A DNA stretch of 64,000 nucleotides from Onthophagus taurus (GCF_036711975.1 NC_091972.1:6267001-6331000); one strand, 5' to 3'. Shown: positions 12,043 through 24,300, counted from the first letter of the stretch. Made by a program: numbers and translations. The notes: generated from the letters alone by a model not told the origin.

Positions 12043-12106
12043 AACTGACATCTAGTGGTGTTTCGATTTAAAATTGTTAAAACGTTTCGATTCCACCTGT
12101 TAAGCG
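12043..12106 (+). pseudogene. broken second copy of tRNA-Sec
   Basis: Matches the intact gene 400 bases upstream over the D region (AACTGACATCTAGTGGTG) and the T arm plus 3' end (GTTTCGATTCCACCTGTTAA, then GCGG). The anticodon arm has been replaced by unrelated AT-rich bases and the GGCTTCAAACC core is gone, so it cannot work as a tRNA-Sec. The similarity continues into the 3' flank (GGCGCCAC..TATTTC) and a T-run precedes both copies. The copy therefore arose by duplication of a genomic segment, not by reverse transcription of the RNA. Confidence 0.8.
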
Positions 12107-12488
12107 GCGCCACTATATTTCTAACCTAAAGTTTTAACTTTTATCTTAAATTACTCACAACCTTATCAGTTTTCGCTTTAATTTCCGTATTAACTGATTT
12201 TCATTGAACATTGCGTATTACAAAAAACAATTTCAGTTGTTTAACATTAAAGTTTTCGTTTGAAATTCAAATTGATCTGTGACGTTTCAGTCGTGATCCA
12301 ACCATCAATCAGAAGACTACGCAATTCGCAATTTTAATAGAAGAATCGGGGGGAGTCCTCTCTTTTCCCTTCGTTTGTGTTATGTATCAAAAACATGTCT
12401 GACGTAGCGGCGTAATGTTTGTTACATTGATACTAATGGATGGACGAGGACCTGAAGCGAGGATTCTTCCGATGCGCTCAACAGATAA
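12107..12488 (+). promoter_or_regulatory. 5' flank and probable 5' UTR of PXK
   Basis: No other gene is seen between the tRNA pseudogene and the PXK start codon, so transcription of PXK should begin here. No clear TATA box or initiator could be fixed. The last ~100 bases are more GC-rich than the surroundings, as expected for a 5' UTR. Confidence 0.4.
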
Positions 12489-15400
12489 ATGGCGATATTC
12501 GAGAAACGAACCGCGAATAAGGTACTGATAGATGATACCGAAAGTCTTTCCTGCGTAATTGAAAATTGGTTTAACACCAATGGTCACACGGTAAGAAATT
12601 ATTTTTACATATCCCCACTTTATTTTCTTCAATTGGTGTGTTTTTTTTTTGTTATAGGAGTTTGTAATTAGGGTACAAAGGGGCCCATTTTCTGATAAAA
12701 CTTGGCGCGTCCAAAAACGTTACAATGACTTTGTTAAATTGCATTCAGCACTTCAAACATCCGGTATTCATTTACCGTTACCACCTAAGAAAATTGTCGG
12801 AAACATGGACCCGAAATTTATTGCAGAAAGACAACAAGCTTTACAAAAGTACCTAAATATTATAGTCATGAACCCAATACTTGTATCATCGTTACCAGCT
12901 CGATCTTTTATTGATCCTGCTAATTATTGTCAACCTTTTAGAGGTTAGATAAATATTTATTTATATACATGAATTGATAATACTTAATTATGATTATTTT
13001 ATCTTTTAAGAAATTGCATTACAACATGTTTCGCTTGCATTAAGAGGCGAGGTCGGTTGGGAAGTTGTCTCACCATTAACAGAAATTGGTTGGCGCCTTC
13101 GTAAACATTATTATCATGTACGATGTAAAAATATACAATCTAAGGAGGAATTATGGGCTGGTTGGATTGATTATGGTCCTGATAAACACTTAGATGATAA
13201 AGATATGCATGCCATATTTAAAAGTATTAGTCAAATACAAGTATGAAACAAAATAAATCATAAAAAAAACATTTATACCATTTTAACAAATTTTTTTTAG
13301 CATCCATATATTTATCCAATAGAAATGTGCCTGTGTACAGATGTGGGGGCTTTAGTAATCCGAACTAGTCATAAAAATGGATCATTAAGAGACGTTTTAT
13401 ATGGTGTTAAACCAAAACAGTCATTTATGAAAAAATATGGTAACCCAAAAGGGCATAAACCGTTAGAAATATCGCAAATCGCCTTGTATGGGCGTCAAAT
13501 ACTTGAAGCATTAAAATTTTTAAATGAAAAAGGTTTACCTTACGGCCACTTACACACCGGTAACATAATAATTGATAACGATCGCGTTAAATTGCTTGAT
13601 ATTGAAAATGGGATTATCGGTGTACCAAGTTTTTATCGCCCTTATTTTATGCAACACAAAAAAATTCATTCGTTACAAGCGATTGACGTTTATTGTTTTG
13701 GACATACTTTGTATGAAATGACTTTCGGATCCCCGCTACATGAAAGCGTTGTTGAACATCTTCCGGGAGAGTGTAATCCAATTTTAAGATCAGTTCTCGA
13801 ATCAATTTTATCGCCAGAAGCTTGCAAATCGGGAATTCCAACTATTGATGATCTTCTAAAACACGCTTTTTTTGCTAATATCAAACCCACAATGATGTTA
13901 TCAAGTGATAAAATACACTTGAAAATACCAACTTCGACAAAAGAACAAATCAAAAAGATTATTATCATGGTTGAAGATCGATTGAAGGATGAACAAAAAA
14001 TGGTTCGTAGTCAGAAACGATTGGTTAAAGTTCAAGAAATGATGAGTTCTGAAGAAGAAAAGAAGAAACAAAGATCAAAAATGGTAATTTTGGTTTTATT
14101 TATGTTGAAATAATGCGTGATCGCTTTATAAATTTTGTATTTTATTTATTACAAAAACAGTACAAAAGCGTAACATAGAAAATAATCTACGGAACTATTT
14201 TCTGTTACGTTTTTGTACTCTTTGCAACTCTAAAAAAAAAATTATTAAAAATTGAACGCATGTGGCGCCATCTGTTGGGGATATTTTAAAATCATTCAGC
14301 TAAGAACCAAACCACTAGAATACAGTTGGATTTTTTTTTGGGTATATAATATAAAAGCCCTAACCCTCAACTAACGTTCCGACTGATAAACGAGATTTTC
14401 GTTTTCATCCCTCTAAAAATATAAAACTTCTCAGAATAGACAGGCTCAAACTATTGAAAATTGTTTGGTGTCTGTCCACTTTTATCACAGAACACTGTTT
14501 CTGTAAGTCCCGGCATAAATTTAATCACTAAAACTAGAGACAAGAAAATAATCTAGAGTTTGATTTTGTACTTTTAAACTGGTTTTTATTTTATATAGAA
14601 TTTAAGTCTAACCAGTTTCGGCCCTTGACCAACTTCAGAGACTCTACAAATAGATTAACATCTCTCATCATGTTAAAAAGGATCACATATCAAAGTCGAA
14701 ATCAGATTATTAGTTACTAATTTACAAAATTAAAGTTTAAAAAGTTGTAAAATGAAAGTAAGGACGAAGTGTTACAAGTTTACAGGTTAAAATTTAAGAA
14801 CGCTCTTTTTTAACAAAAGAAATATTAAGAAACTTGGGAAAAATTCAAGAATCATGTGGCTTAAAAATCGACGATTTTTTTTAATCAATGTGAAATGACT
14901 CAAAAAACACGTTAAAAATAAAAAGAAAGTGCTGAAAAGTGACTAACACTAGATTAACTTCAGTTATAACAAGTTTTATATGATAACTAACTTCAAGTTT
15001 AAAATGTCAACCTCAATTTTGACACATTAAAAATCCTATAAAATGAGTACAAACACGACATATTTATCTTCAATTTTAATGAAGTTATGGTCAACTTCCG
15101 GTTAAGAATGTCAACATCAATTTTGCCATATTTGTAATCGTCGTGAAAAATCCTTTAAAATGAGTTCAAACAAGATACGTTTAATTCCAATATTACTCGA
15201 GATATAAGAACTTCCGGTTTGAAATGTCAATGTCATTTTGACATATTCTTAATTTTTATAAACTGTCTTAATAGACTGCCTAAGTCTGACGTCACAGAGA
15301 TGGGAGATACTGACTCGCCAAAATAGGTATAAGTCGCCAAAAAATGTCATTTGAAATGTCGTCACTTTGTTTATTTTATTTTAACACTAATGAAAAATTG

Positions 15401-17559
15401 TATATGGTGATTTACCGTTAGCAACGAAAATGTTAGGAGTCGGTATAAGCTCCGCCCATCTCTATGACGTCAAGACTTAGGTTGTCTATATTTGTCACAA
15501 AAACACAAATATAATAAAAAATTAAGGTTGGTATTAATATTTAAAAATTAATATAAATATTTAATGTTTTTTATTCTAACTTTCTTGTTTTTTGAGATAA
15601 GTGCGTCATCTTTGGACTCATTTTAAAGGTTTTTTAATGAAAATGACAAATATGTCAAAATTGACGTTGACGATTCAAATCGGAAGTGATTGTATTTCTA
15701 TTAATATTAAAGTTAAATTTGTCGAGTTTGGACTCATTTTAAAGGATTTTTTTATGAAGTATGTCGAAATTAAACGTTGAAAGTTCGAACTTTTAGGTTT
15801 TTTGAGATAAATACGTTAAGTTTGGACTCACTTTAAAGGTTATTTTATTAAGATTACGAATATAATAATAAAATTAACCTTGACATTAACAACTGAAAGT
15901 TTTTGTCACGACTAAACCTGAATGTTTCTAGTTCTCGTTTTAGTTCAACAAAATATACATATACAATTTTATACAAGGTGATTCAGATAAGAAACGACAC
16001 AGAGCAGGGACATGTAGAGGACAATAAATTAATATGATTTAACGTAAGTTACCTCTATACTAAGTTGTATACCTGAAGAGTTATAGGCATTCAAAGTTGG
16101 CTCTTAAATTTTCAAAAAAGTTCAATATCTTCGTAATACATTAAGCCAAAAAAACCAAATTTGATATACGTTATAAGTGTACCAAGGATATTAATTGGTA
16201 GCAAATTGAACTGAATTGAATCATTTCAAAGGGTTGCTGAAGGGTGATGGTCTCCTAAATTATTACCTTATTTCATGTGGAAATTAGTTCTAAAACCTTT
16301 TTTACTCTTATTTTTTAAAAAACTTTGGAGACGTCACTGTCGTTTCACACACAGTTGGTTGAAATATAAATCAAGAAAAGGTGCATGAGCGAGATGCCAC
16401 GAGAAGAAGAAATCCGAATAATGCACGTTTGTGTCTTCTTTAATCTTACGCGAAAAGTTTTTATAGATGGGATTTTGAATTTTAATATTAATTATTGCAA
16501 AAATAAAACAATTTTAGGATCTGAAAATGTTACCAATCCTTCTATTTTTACATAGTTTACCGATTTTTTGAAAGACGGTTTTTCTATTTGATTGAGGGTA
16601 ACAGCCCCATTTTATTTTACTCGAATTTACTTGATGGGTTGTATTTCCACTATTGCTTCTTCTACACGACTTTTATTAACAATAAACTAACCTCACAAAG
16701 GTTCTCACAGGCTCTGTTAAGTCCCTCTGTTGATAAAATTACCCCAAATTTCCCTTCTTTTTTTTTCTCGTGATACTCTGAACAGTCGACCTTCTTACTG
16801 CTTCCTGATTAAAGGGAATCAGGAAGCAGTGTTTTTTTTACAAGAAGAAAGGGCTTCTTGTAAAAAAGAACATTTGACTTTTGGTCACAATTTGTAATTT
16901 CTTCATCTATTAATTTGAACAAGCTTATTATTTTACTTTTTAAATACTCTACCGTCTGATCCTCTGCTTTTAAAACATTAACCAAATCTCCAATATAACT
17001 TAATGAATTTGGTAGTGTTCGCAACATGTAATTAATTTCTTCTTTTTCTGTTACTTTTACACCCACAGGTTTTAATGAATTTACCGATTTTTCAAATTCC
17101 AGCCAACAAATTAATTAATTAATAAGTTAATTGAGGCTATATTTGTTTTGTTTTTGTAGAAACAAGAGCATAAATTAGCAAAAGAGAAAATGAGACAAAA
17201 AACTATTGAGGAAAACGAAAAAGTAAATGGGGCGTCTGGTTCAGGTAGTGATAGAGCTGAAAGTGTTAATAGTACGAGTACAAATACTTCAATTGGGACT
17301 TCAACACCACCATCAGTATCAGGTAAAAAAATATTTAGATCCAATAAAATTTGAAAAATTAATGATAAACGGATATTTTTTAGGTGTTACATCCGCTTCA
17401 GCACCTTTGCCTCCGCCCCCTCCACCGCCTCCGAATGGTATTTCAACACTTCCGGTTGTTACAACAAATGGAAATTCGCAACCTGATGATAGATCAGCAC
17501 TTTTAACGTCTATTTGTGGTTTCAATAAGTCATCGTTACGTAAAACCAAAGTGAAATAA
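12489..17559 (+). CDS. PXK: PX domain-containing pseudokinase PXK (MONaKA)
   Basis: Six coding exons: 12489-12590, 12658-12943, 13011-13240, 13301-14083, 17160-17322 and 17384-17559, all GT..AG, giving 579 aa, close to the usual length of animal PXK. Residues ~20-125 form a PX phosphoinositide-binding domain, with a basic RVQKRYNDF segment and a proline loop LPLPPKK. Residues ~207-370 form a kinase fold. The catalytic loop reads GHLHTGN instead of HRDxxxN and the DFG motif reads DIEN, so it should be a pseudokinase. A charged coiled-coil-like stretch, a proline run after residue 528 and a C-terminal WH2-like segment (RSALLTSICGF) follow. PXK proteins act on endosomes in receptor trafficking and bind Na,K-ATPase. 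The start is the first ATG in frame ahead of the PX domain. Intron 4 (3.1 kb) carries repeats and a Copia fragment. Confidence 0.95.
14980..15890. repeat. fold-back repeat cluster in PXK intron 4
   Basis: The left part (14980-15260) repeats the words AAATGAGTNCAAAC, AACTTCCGGTT and ATTTTGACAT about three times. The right part (15590-15880) carries the same words in the opposite orientation (GGACTCATTTTAAAGG three times). The whole block could fold back on itself. Between the arms lies a separate inverted-repeat element (15268-15490). Confidence 0.65.
15268..15490. mobile_element. ~220-bp MITE-like element
   Basis: The left end AGACTGCCTAAGTCTGACGT, continuing CACAGAGATGGG, is matched by the reverse complement of the right end (CCCATCTCTATGACGTCAAG, continuing ACTTAGGTTGTCT). 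The two termini agree over about 38 bases with a few mismatches. There is no coding capacity. It sits exactly between the fold-back arms, so it may be the core of that larger element or a nested insertion. Confidence 0.65.
16800..17100 (-). mobile_element. Copia-type Gag fragment in PXK intron 4
   Basis: On the minus strand an 85-codon frame (17066-16809) reads GVKVTEKEEINYMLRTLP, then SYIGDLVNVL, then TVEYLKSKI. This order is typical of the UBN2-type Gag region of Copia retrotransposons. No protease, integrase, RT or LTR is seen nearby, so it is a short dead fragment. It lies just upstream of the PXK exon 5 acceptor. Confidence 0.65.
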
Positions 17560-17890
17560 AACGATTATGCGAAAAAAGTTTGTTCGAAAAGTTTGAAAAC
17601 GAAAAGGAGCATTTTATTTGGTTTTGTAATATTAAAATTTTTAAAAAAATGGTGAAAATATAGTATTGTGATATGTAAAATATATATACCTGAATGTAAA
17701 TGGAAGTAACATTTGAATCTGCGAATTGATTGAGATTTTTGTGTAAAGTACGTTTTATATTTATAACTATTGATTCAAAAATTGTTTTTATTTTATTGGT
17801 ACGTTTTATTTTGATGGATCAAATTTGTTTTATTTATATTTTTTTAATAAGGTTTTGTTAAAGATTGTAATAAAGAAAGAAAATATTACT
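17560..17890 (+). other. 3' UTR of PXK with AATAAA signal
   Basis: AT-rich sequence after the PXK stop codon. A canonical AATAAA at 17869-17874 is the likely polyadenylation signal, giving a 3' UTR of about 330 bases. No other gene is seen here. Confidence 0.6.
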
Positions 17891-18799
17891 GATGGCCCAT
17901 TAAAATGAAAAAATTAATATTAGTGTTTGCACAAAGAAAATGAAATAATCTTTATTAGATTTTACAATCTGTTTCAGAAAGATATTTGAAAAAAGTATTT
18001 AGGTAATATAAAATTAAGCTGTTTCCTAACCTTTTAATCCTAATAATGTTTTTAAATAGGTTCAATTAAAAAAGAAGTTTAAAATTTGACACAAGTAAAG
18101 TTAGAATTAAAAGAAGTTTTTCTTAATTGAACTTACATCTTACAATTAGTAAATGGCTAATTAAGCGATTGTTATTGATAGATCAATAATGAATTTTTTA
18201 ATTGTAATGAACCTGTTTAAGCTTTAATTAATGTGGAGATAACTATATAATATATAACAATCAATATATCATGGCAAGTTTAAAAAAAAATCTTGTATTA
18301 TAAAAATTAAATCCCCTTTTTTATGAGTTATTTTCTAAAATTTGCGTTTTAATATGTTTAATTACAACTTTTAAATTATCCGTGCCATTTACGAAGAAAT
18401 ATTTTTCTAATTAAAACGAAGATCATTTTTGTTTTGAAGAGACGTATTAAACATATTAAAAAATAAAAACATAAATTATTGTATTTTATTCTTTTTTTAG
18501 ATATTCTGTGATTATACTATCGTATTTATCTCTATTAATAATACTGTATAACTTAATAATATATTTTAGCGGTGCATATTAAACAAAAAGAAATTTTAAC
18601 CAAGGGTCCACAGTTTAGCGTTTTGTAGTAAAACGTAGAAATATATTTCGCAAAAAAAATTTGACAAAATTGTGCCAATCGTATCTAAATGTCTTTATTA
18701 TTGGAATTTAATTTGTTGTATTAAAAGAGAACATGTATAAAAAACGTAAATTAATATATTCTATGTATATCATAAAAGAAATTTTATTTAACATATCTA
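17891..18799. other. intergenic DNA between PXK and lingerer
   Basis: AT-rich, no supported gene or RNA. The convergent genes PXK and lingerer end on either side of this stretch and the retrotransposon debris that follows. Confidence 0.4.
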
Positions 18800-19080
18800 T
18801 AAACATTTTTATTGCCATCTGCTTCCCACAATTCCCTTTATGTCATCAATCCATCCGTACTGCGATTTGTTATTTTTGGCCTTCAGCAAGCACATCACCC
18901 TCGCAGTCCACTTCAGCTCCGCGTCTGGTGTTATTATGTCCATAACGCCAGTTCTCACAATCAGTCAGATATCCTCATTTCTGATTCTATCCTTTAAGCT
19001 GATACCAAGCATAACTTGCTCTTGTGCTCTCTGTATGGTATTCAATTGGTTTGAACTGTTCTTACAGAGTAGAGATATAG
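18800..19080 (-). mobile_element. C-terminal reverse-transcriptase fragment, non-LTR
   Basis: Minus strand, with frameshifts, reads NTIQRAQEQVMLGISLKDRI, then RNEDI, then an AELKWTARVMCL stretch and WIDDIKGIVGSRWQ. This is the usual order at the end of insect non-LTR reverse transcriptases (QRAMERAMLGISLRDR.. then RWTDDI..AG..W). It is dead: several stops and frame changes. Confidence 0.75.
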
Positions 19081-19084
19081 GGAA

Positions 19085-19500
19085 CGTACCCAACAATTCA
19101 GGCACTGCAGAGAACCATGATCTCTTCAAACAAAGACATTGAGGGTAATGAAAAGGCGAATAAGCTGGCTCCCCAACCGGTTTGTGGACTACAAAAAAGC
19201 TACCTGAATCAAGTAATTTGGGAGGCCTCAAAGATTGCCAAAGAACTTCCAGGTCAACAGACAAGCGAAGAATATGATAACTCCGTCGCAAAACTCCCTC
19301 AGCAAAGGGGATCTAAGGTTGCTCTCAGGCTTCCTGATCGTTCCTGCGCCCCTAAAATACCACCTTTTTCATATTGGACAAGCTGAGGATCAAACTTGTC
19401 GACTTTGCAATGACGAGACAAAGTTCGCCTGACACCTATCGACATAAATGAACACGACCTTGGAATAATAGTAAGTTCATCAAGGACCTACATTCGCCCT
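19085..19500 (+). mobile_element. RNase H and tail of a Jockey-like non-LTR element
   Basis: Plus strand reads NKDIEGNEKANKLA, the end of the RNase H domain (the H-KDI-GNE-AD motif region). Further on, in another frame, it reads LKYHLFHIGQAEDQTCRLCN, the Cys-containing tail found after RNase H in these elements. A frameshift separates the two parts and stops follow. It abuts the opposite-strand fragment ending near 19080, so two unrelated pieces meet here. Confidence 0.7.
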
Positions 19501-19664
19501 CAGCCCGGCAGCAACAATAATAATAAAGAGGGAACCTAACTAACTGTAATACTTCGTTAATGTCCTGATTCTGGGCAATGATTATCATATTCATTTTCCA
19601 CTTATAGTGAATTTTTTATGCTTTTAACTAATTATTCAATATGATAAAAAAATATGCTACTTAA

Positions 19665-19815
19665 AGCCAAGTTGCCAACCACTGGATTAGATAAATATAT
19701 TGCCCAGGTGTAGATAAAAAATTATGATCAAATAAAGACATAATTAAAATAATACCAGTAGATTAACTTTTATTCTTTTTGATCATATGTAAGACAGTCA
19801 TCGTATCATCATCCT
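19665..19815 (-). ncRNA. possible decayed box C/D snoRNA copy
   Basis: GTCATCGTATCATCAT at 19797-19812 is identical over 16 bases to the box C end of the snoRNA candidate at 25310-25448. About 125 bases away lies GTTGCCAAC, resembling the conserved 3' part of that candidate, but no CTGA box D is in place. It may be a relic copy or coincidence. Confidence 0.25.
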
Positions 19816-21362
19816 TTCTTATCTTCCTATTAATATAATTACAAAATACGAAAAAACACAGTACACAAAAAATTAAGTGTTAGATTTATCCATATGTATT
19901 TCATAATATTGTTAAGTTAGCGAATACAAAAACTGAAAAAAAAACTACACATATACATAGTGGTTTCGATCTTATTTTTTTACTTTTCTTATCTTTTTTG
20001 TCTCAGTTTCTCTCTACACAAATGGATATTTATACATAGCATAGGTACACAAAGATAATTTAGTTTTTATATTTAATAATAAACCTAGCTAAAATGATGC
20101 TCATGATGGGGCTCTTTTTGTTAATTATAATTTTTTGAGGATAAAAAGTCAGCGTTTGAACACACCGCGGTCCTTAACGTACCGTCTTACGAGGAACAAT
20201 CACACAACTTAAATCCTTAACCCCCATAATAACAGAGCTCATATACATTTTTTTTTAAATGTTTAATTTTTTTTAACTTTTTTCATTTAAACTATATAAA
20301 CCTACGGCATAATGCAAGGCGGATCTAGGTACAGTGTGTGTGTTTGTGTATTTAGTACAAAATCCAAATACAGCAGATATTTACATTTTTTTTGTTTTTA
20401 AAGATAAGTTTAGTTTAATGTGGAACCACAGCGAAAAATCATTAAATAAACGAAACACATTTAATAATAATAATTAGAGAACGGCCCGGAAAAAGAAATC
20501 AATTGACAGACTATTGTTATTTTTTTTACAATTTTTACCGATGCCAATCACTTCGCGTCAAAATTAATAATCATCATTAAAATTAAATGTAAATTCTTTT
20601 AAATAAAAAAACGAAATTGATCTTTTTTAAATTACATGTTAAAAAACTGGCCTAAGACAATATTGAAGGTTTTTACAGGTTTTTCTATATTTTTAATGCA
20701 ATTTAATTGCACCGCCTCATTGCACAGATTAAACACATGCGTATTACATAAAAATTAATAAATACAAAAATTATCCCTCAACGTAATGGGAAAAAAGTAA
20801 AAATTCTTTTTAATGAATTTACAAAAGTACCTAACACTAAATATAAATACACTGAAAAAAATTCACTAGTAAGAATCAGTTTAAACAAATTAACTTGGAC
20901 AAAGGGAACTGAGGGTTATTTGATGTTAAACGCGATTTTATACAAAAGAGCAACACATGAAATCTCAAAAAAACCTGTAAAAATATGCATTATGATGTCG
21001 ATTACCCCACATTTTGTATAAAATCAACGCCGCGTCATAACCATCAAATAAAATTAATAATAATATATTTAATAATTATTTTTTTGTTGAACATACCATC
21101 GATTTATCCTATAAAAATAGACAATACATAATTTATGATTTGAAAAAAAAATAATTTAGCAATGCAATGCAAATACTATAAAATATATATTATCTAAGTA
21201 ATTATTAATAAAAATAATAAACAAAAGTAATTCAAGGCAGAAGTTTGAACGAATTCCATCTTTTTTTGATAAATTTAAATTTAATTTCCGAAGTGATCGG
21301 CCATCAGTTTTTAGTTTCACTTCTCATTATTTGACCCCTTTCCTTTTTCATCAGACTGCAAC
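19750..21362 (-). other. probable 3' UTR of lingerer
   Basis: No coding frame of interest on either strand for 1.6 kb after the lingerer stop codon. A minus-strand AATAAA at 19769-19774 is a candidate polyadenylation signal; other sites may be used. A Pumilio-type motif TGTAAATA occurs on the minus strand at 20378-20385 and a TGTATATG at about 20239-20246. The 3' end cannot be fixed without transcripts. Confidence 0.45.
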
Positions 21363-24300
21363 TTAAGGTTGGGTCCAATAAGCGGTATTTCCATACTTAT
21401 TTCCACCCGACTTTGCTTGGTTTGATGCTTGAGAACGTTGACCACTTGTATTTCCAGAATCCTAAAATACAAACAAACACTTGTAAAAAATCTTTATTCA
21501 AACCACAAACCAATAAAATAATAAAACAATCATTCATACAAAAGAACATACAAAAACAAAGAAAAAAATAACATATTTTTTTGTTCAATTTCAAAAATTA
21601 ATTGACAAATATCACATGCACAGTCATATCATTAAATCATAAATTATATTAACAATTTAGTTATTATTTTTTTGGTGTAGCAACTAATTTGTATTTCCGT
21701 GTATTGCAAAGCTAAGCTATTGCAAGCTAAAACTACGTGCAAAAAAAAACAAACAAACAATAATATTGAAAGCTGTAGATAGTGAAAGAAAGAAGTGTGT
21801 GAGACTTACCATGCGTCGGCCTTGCTGCCGCACATCCATCTACAAGCAAAACAAAACCTCGATAACCAAACAAGAAGAAAAAAAAACATGCTCGACACGG
21901 GTTGTCAAGTGAGAGCAATTTATTGTTACTTAAAAGTTAATTATTAAAAAGTGCTTTTGATTGATTGATGATAATTAATTTTATAAAAACACCTAAAAAA
22001 AAATGTTAAGAGTTAGGAAGAAATACTAGTACTCTTGTTACGTAGGAAGTGGTGGAAAAGAAGGAAATAAAAAATCTAAAAGCAATAAATTAAGTTTACG
22101 AGGACACATAAAAAAATCATGTAAAATAAAATTACGGAGAATCTAATTAAATACAATAAGAAAAAAATTAAGATTAATTAGTTAATCATAATACAAAAAA
22201 TGCTTCAATTTAAATGGGGAGTGACACAAAATTTCCAAATTTTAACTAAAAACTTTTCTAAAGCTCTGACTAACTGTGCTATTATAGTGTATCAAATTGC
22301 GCTCGCTGCAGTGATTAGAAACATAGGAAAGAAGAATCCGCAAATGTATGGAAAAGTTTACCTGGGATTTATTGATTTGAAAAAAGAGTTTGATATGGTA
22401 TTGAAATAAAAACTATGGGGATTATTATGAGAAAGAGGTATTAATGAAAAGTCACGACAAAAAAAAATCTTACACAAGGCAGAGTTTTGAGTCCAACCTT
22501 ATTCATAACATATATAGAATATGTAAAATGGGGTAAGTAAAAAAATATACAACCTGTCAAAGTTCTAGACGGAACATTCGTGGATAGCGTGGTTATTATA
22601 ACTAGAGGCAAAAAAGAATTAAATGAAAGTTTAAATAAATAGAATGAGACTACAAAAGAATTTGGAATGAAGATGAAGTCATGGTGATTGGTAGTAATGA
22701 AAGGTTGAAAATAGTAATTGGTGGAACAAATATTTCAAATACCTGGAGATTAAAATAGACAACCCGGGAAGTCAAGGAAAAGAAATAAATACAAAAATAT
22801 GAAAGACGCTGATAATGTAGTACGATATGAATATGATATTTATCAACAAAAACAGAAATATAGAAGGCTATAGAGATGTAATACCTGTGAAGAGTAAAGA
22901 GTGTAACGAGAAAGACAAGATTATGAATGATAGCATAAGGAAAGAGGTTTTGTAGAAAAAGACAGCTCAGTTGGTGGAGACATCTACAGAGACTGCAAGA
23001 TCTAGAGGGGTGAAACGCATATTCTTCTTCTTCTCTTCTTTCTCTAACCCTAATTTATACCTTACGGTGTTGGGTCCATCTTTTATACATCTTCCTATCT
23101 CTGGCCATAGTTCGTACTTTGGCTTCATTCTTTTTGCAACCATCTTCTCAATCGCTCTCTCCCATTGGCGTCTTGGTCTACCTCGCTTTCGCTTTCCTTC
23201 TGGCCTCATGTTGGACATTTTCTTCACAACTTAGTTGTTTTCCTCTATTTCCTGTACCAGGGGTTTAAGGTTAGTTCTTCACTGATGTTCTTGTTCCATA
23301 CCCTATCTTTAATGGTTTTCCCCAATATCTTGGGTAGGTACTTTATCTCTGCTGCTGTTATTTTCTATTTGTGCTTATTCAACATCGTAAAAGTTTCTGA
23401 TCCATAATTAAGTGTGGGTATACAGATGATTTTATATAATTATATTTTTGCATCAGTGTTCAGTTCCTTCTTGCCTACAAAACTGTTATATATTTGATAG
23501 TAGACCGCACTTGCTTTTGCTGTTCTGTTGCGTATTTCTATTTCCTGATCTATGTTTCTATCCTTACTTATTATGGTTCCAAGATATTTTTACATCAATA
23601 TCTCCCGTTTCTTCTTCTTTTGTGATGTGTAGGATCTTACTTTTGTTCTTGTTATTACCATTTAACCCTTTCTTGTAAGTAGATATTCCATATTTGGATG
23701 TACATCTACTGTGCCTGACATTAGTGCAACATCGTATGTAAGGGGTAAACAAAACGAGTATGGTTGCCAAAAAAGCAGGGGAGTGGGAAGAGAGGAAGAC
23801 CGCGAAACACTTGGAATAAGGTAATAAACAAGATAATCACCAAAAGAGAAAAAACTATACAGGAAGACGACGGATTAGCAAGAAATAAGAAATTCGTACA
23901 TGGCCAAAGATCATCGGACAACATTTAATTGTGTAAACGAGATGACACTCCAGGGTACAAATGATATACAATACGAATCATAAGTAATACGAATGATACC
24001 TCTACATGTCCACATTTGATAATGATATTGATATTAAAGCTGATCAAGCCAACCCAACTCATTTTAATAACTTAAGAAAGACAATGGAGAAACACAAAAG
24101 TTGAACTGAAATGCAGAAAGTCCATAACTTAGCTACAAATGAAACCACTTGCTGTAAATGGAACGAATAAGTCTCTGGTAGAGGAGGAAATCAGATTGCT
24201 TCTTGTTTATATCAGCACTCAGCCTGTTCCAAAAAGGACCTTATGAAAATTCTTTCCCTATTGATATGCACATTCGACCTTTTTACGAAAGATTTTATTG

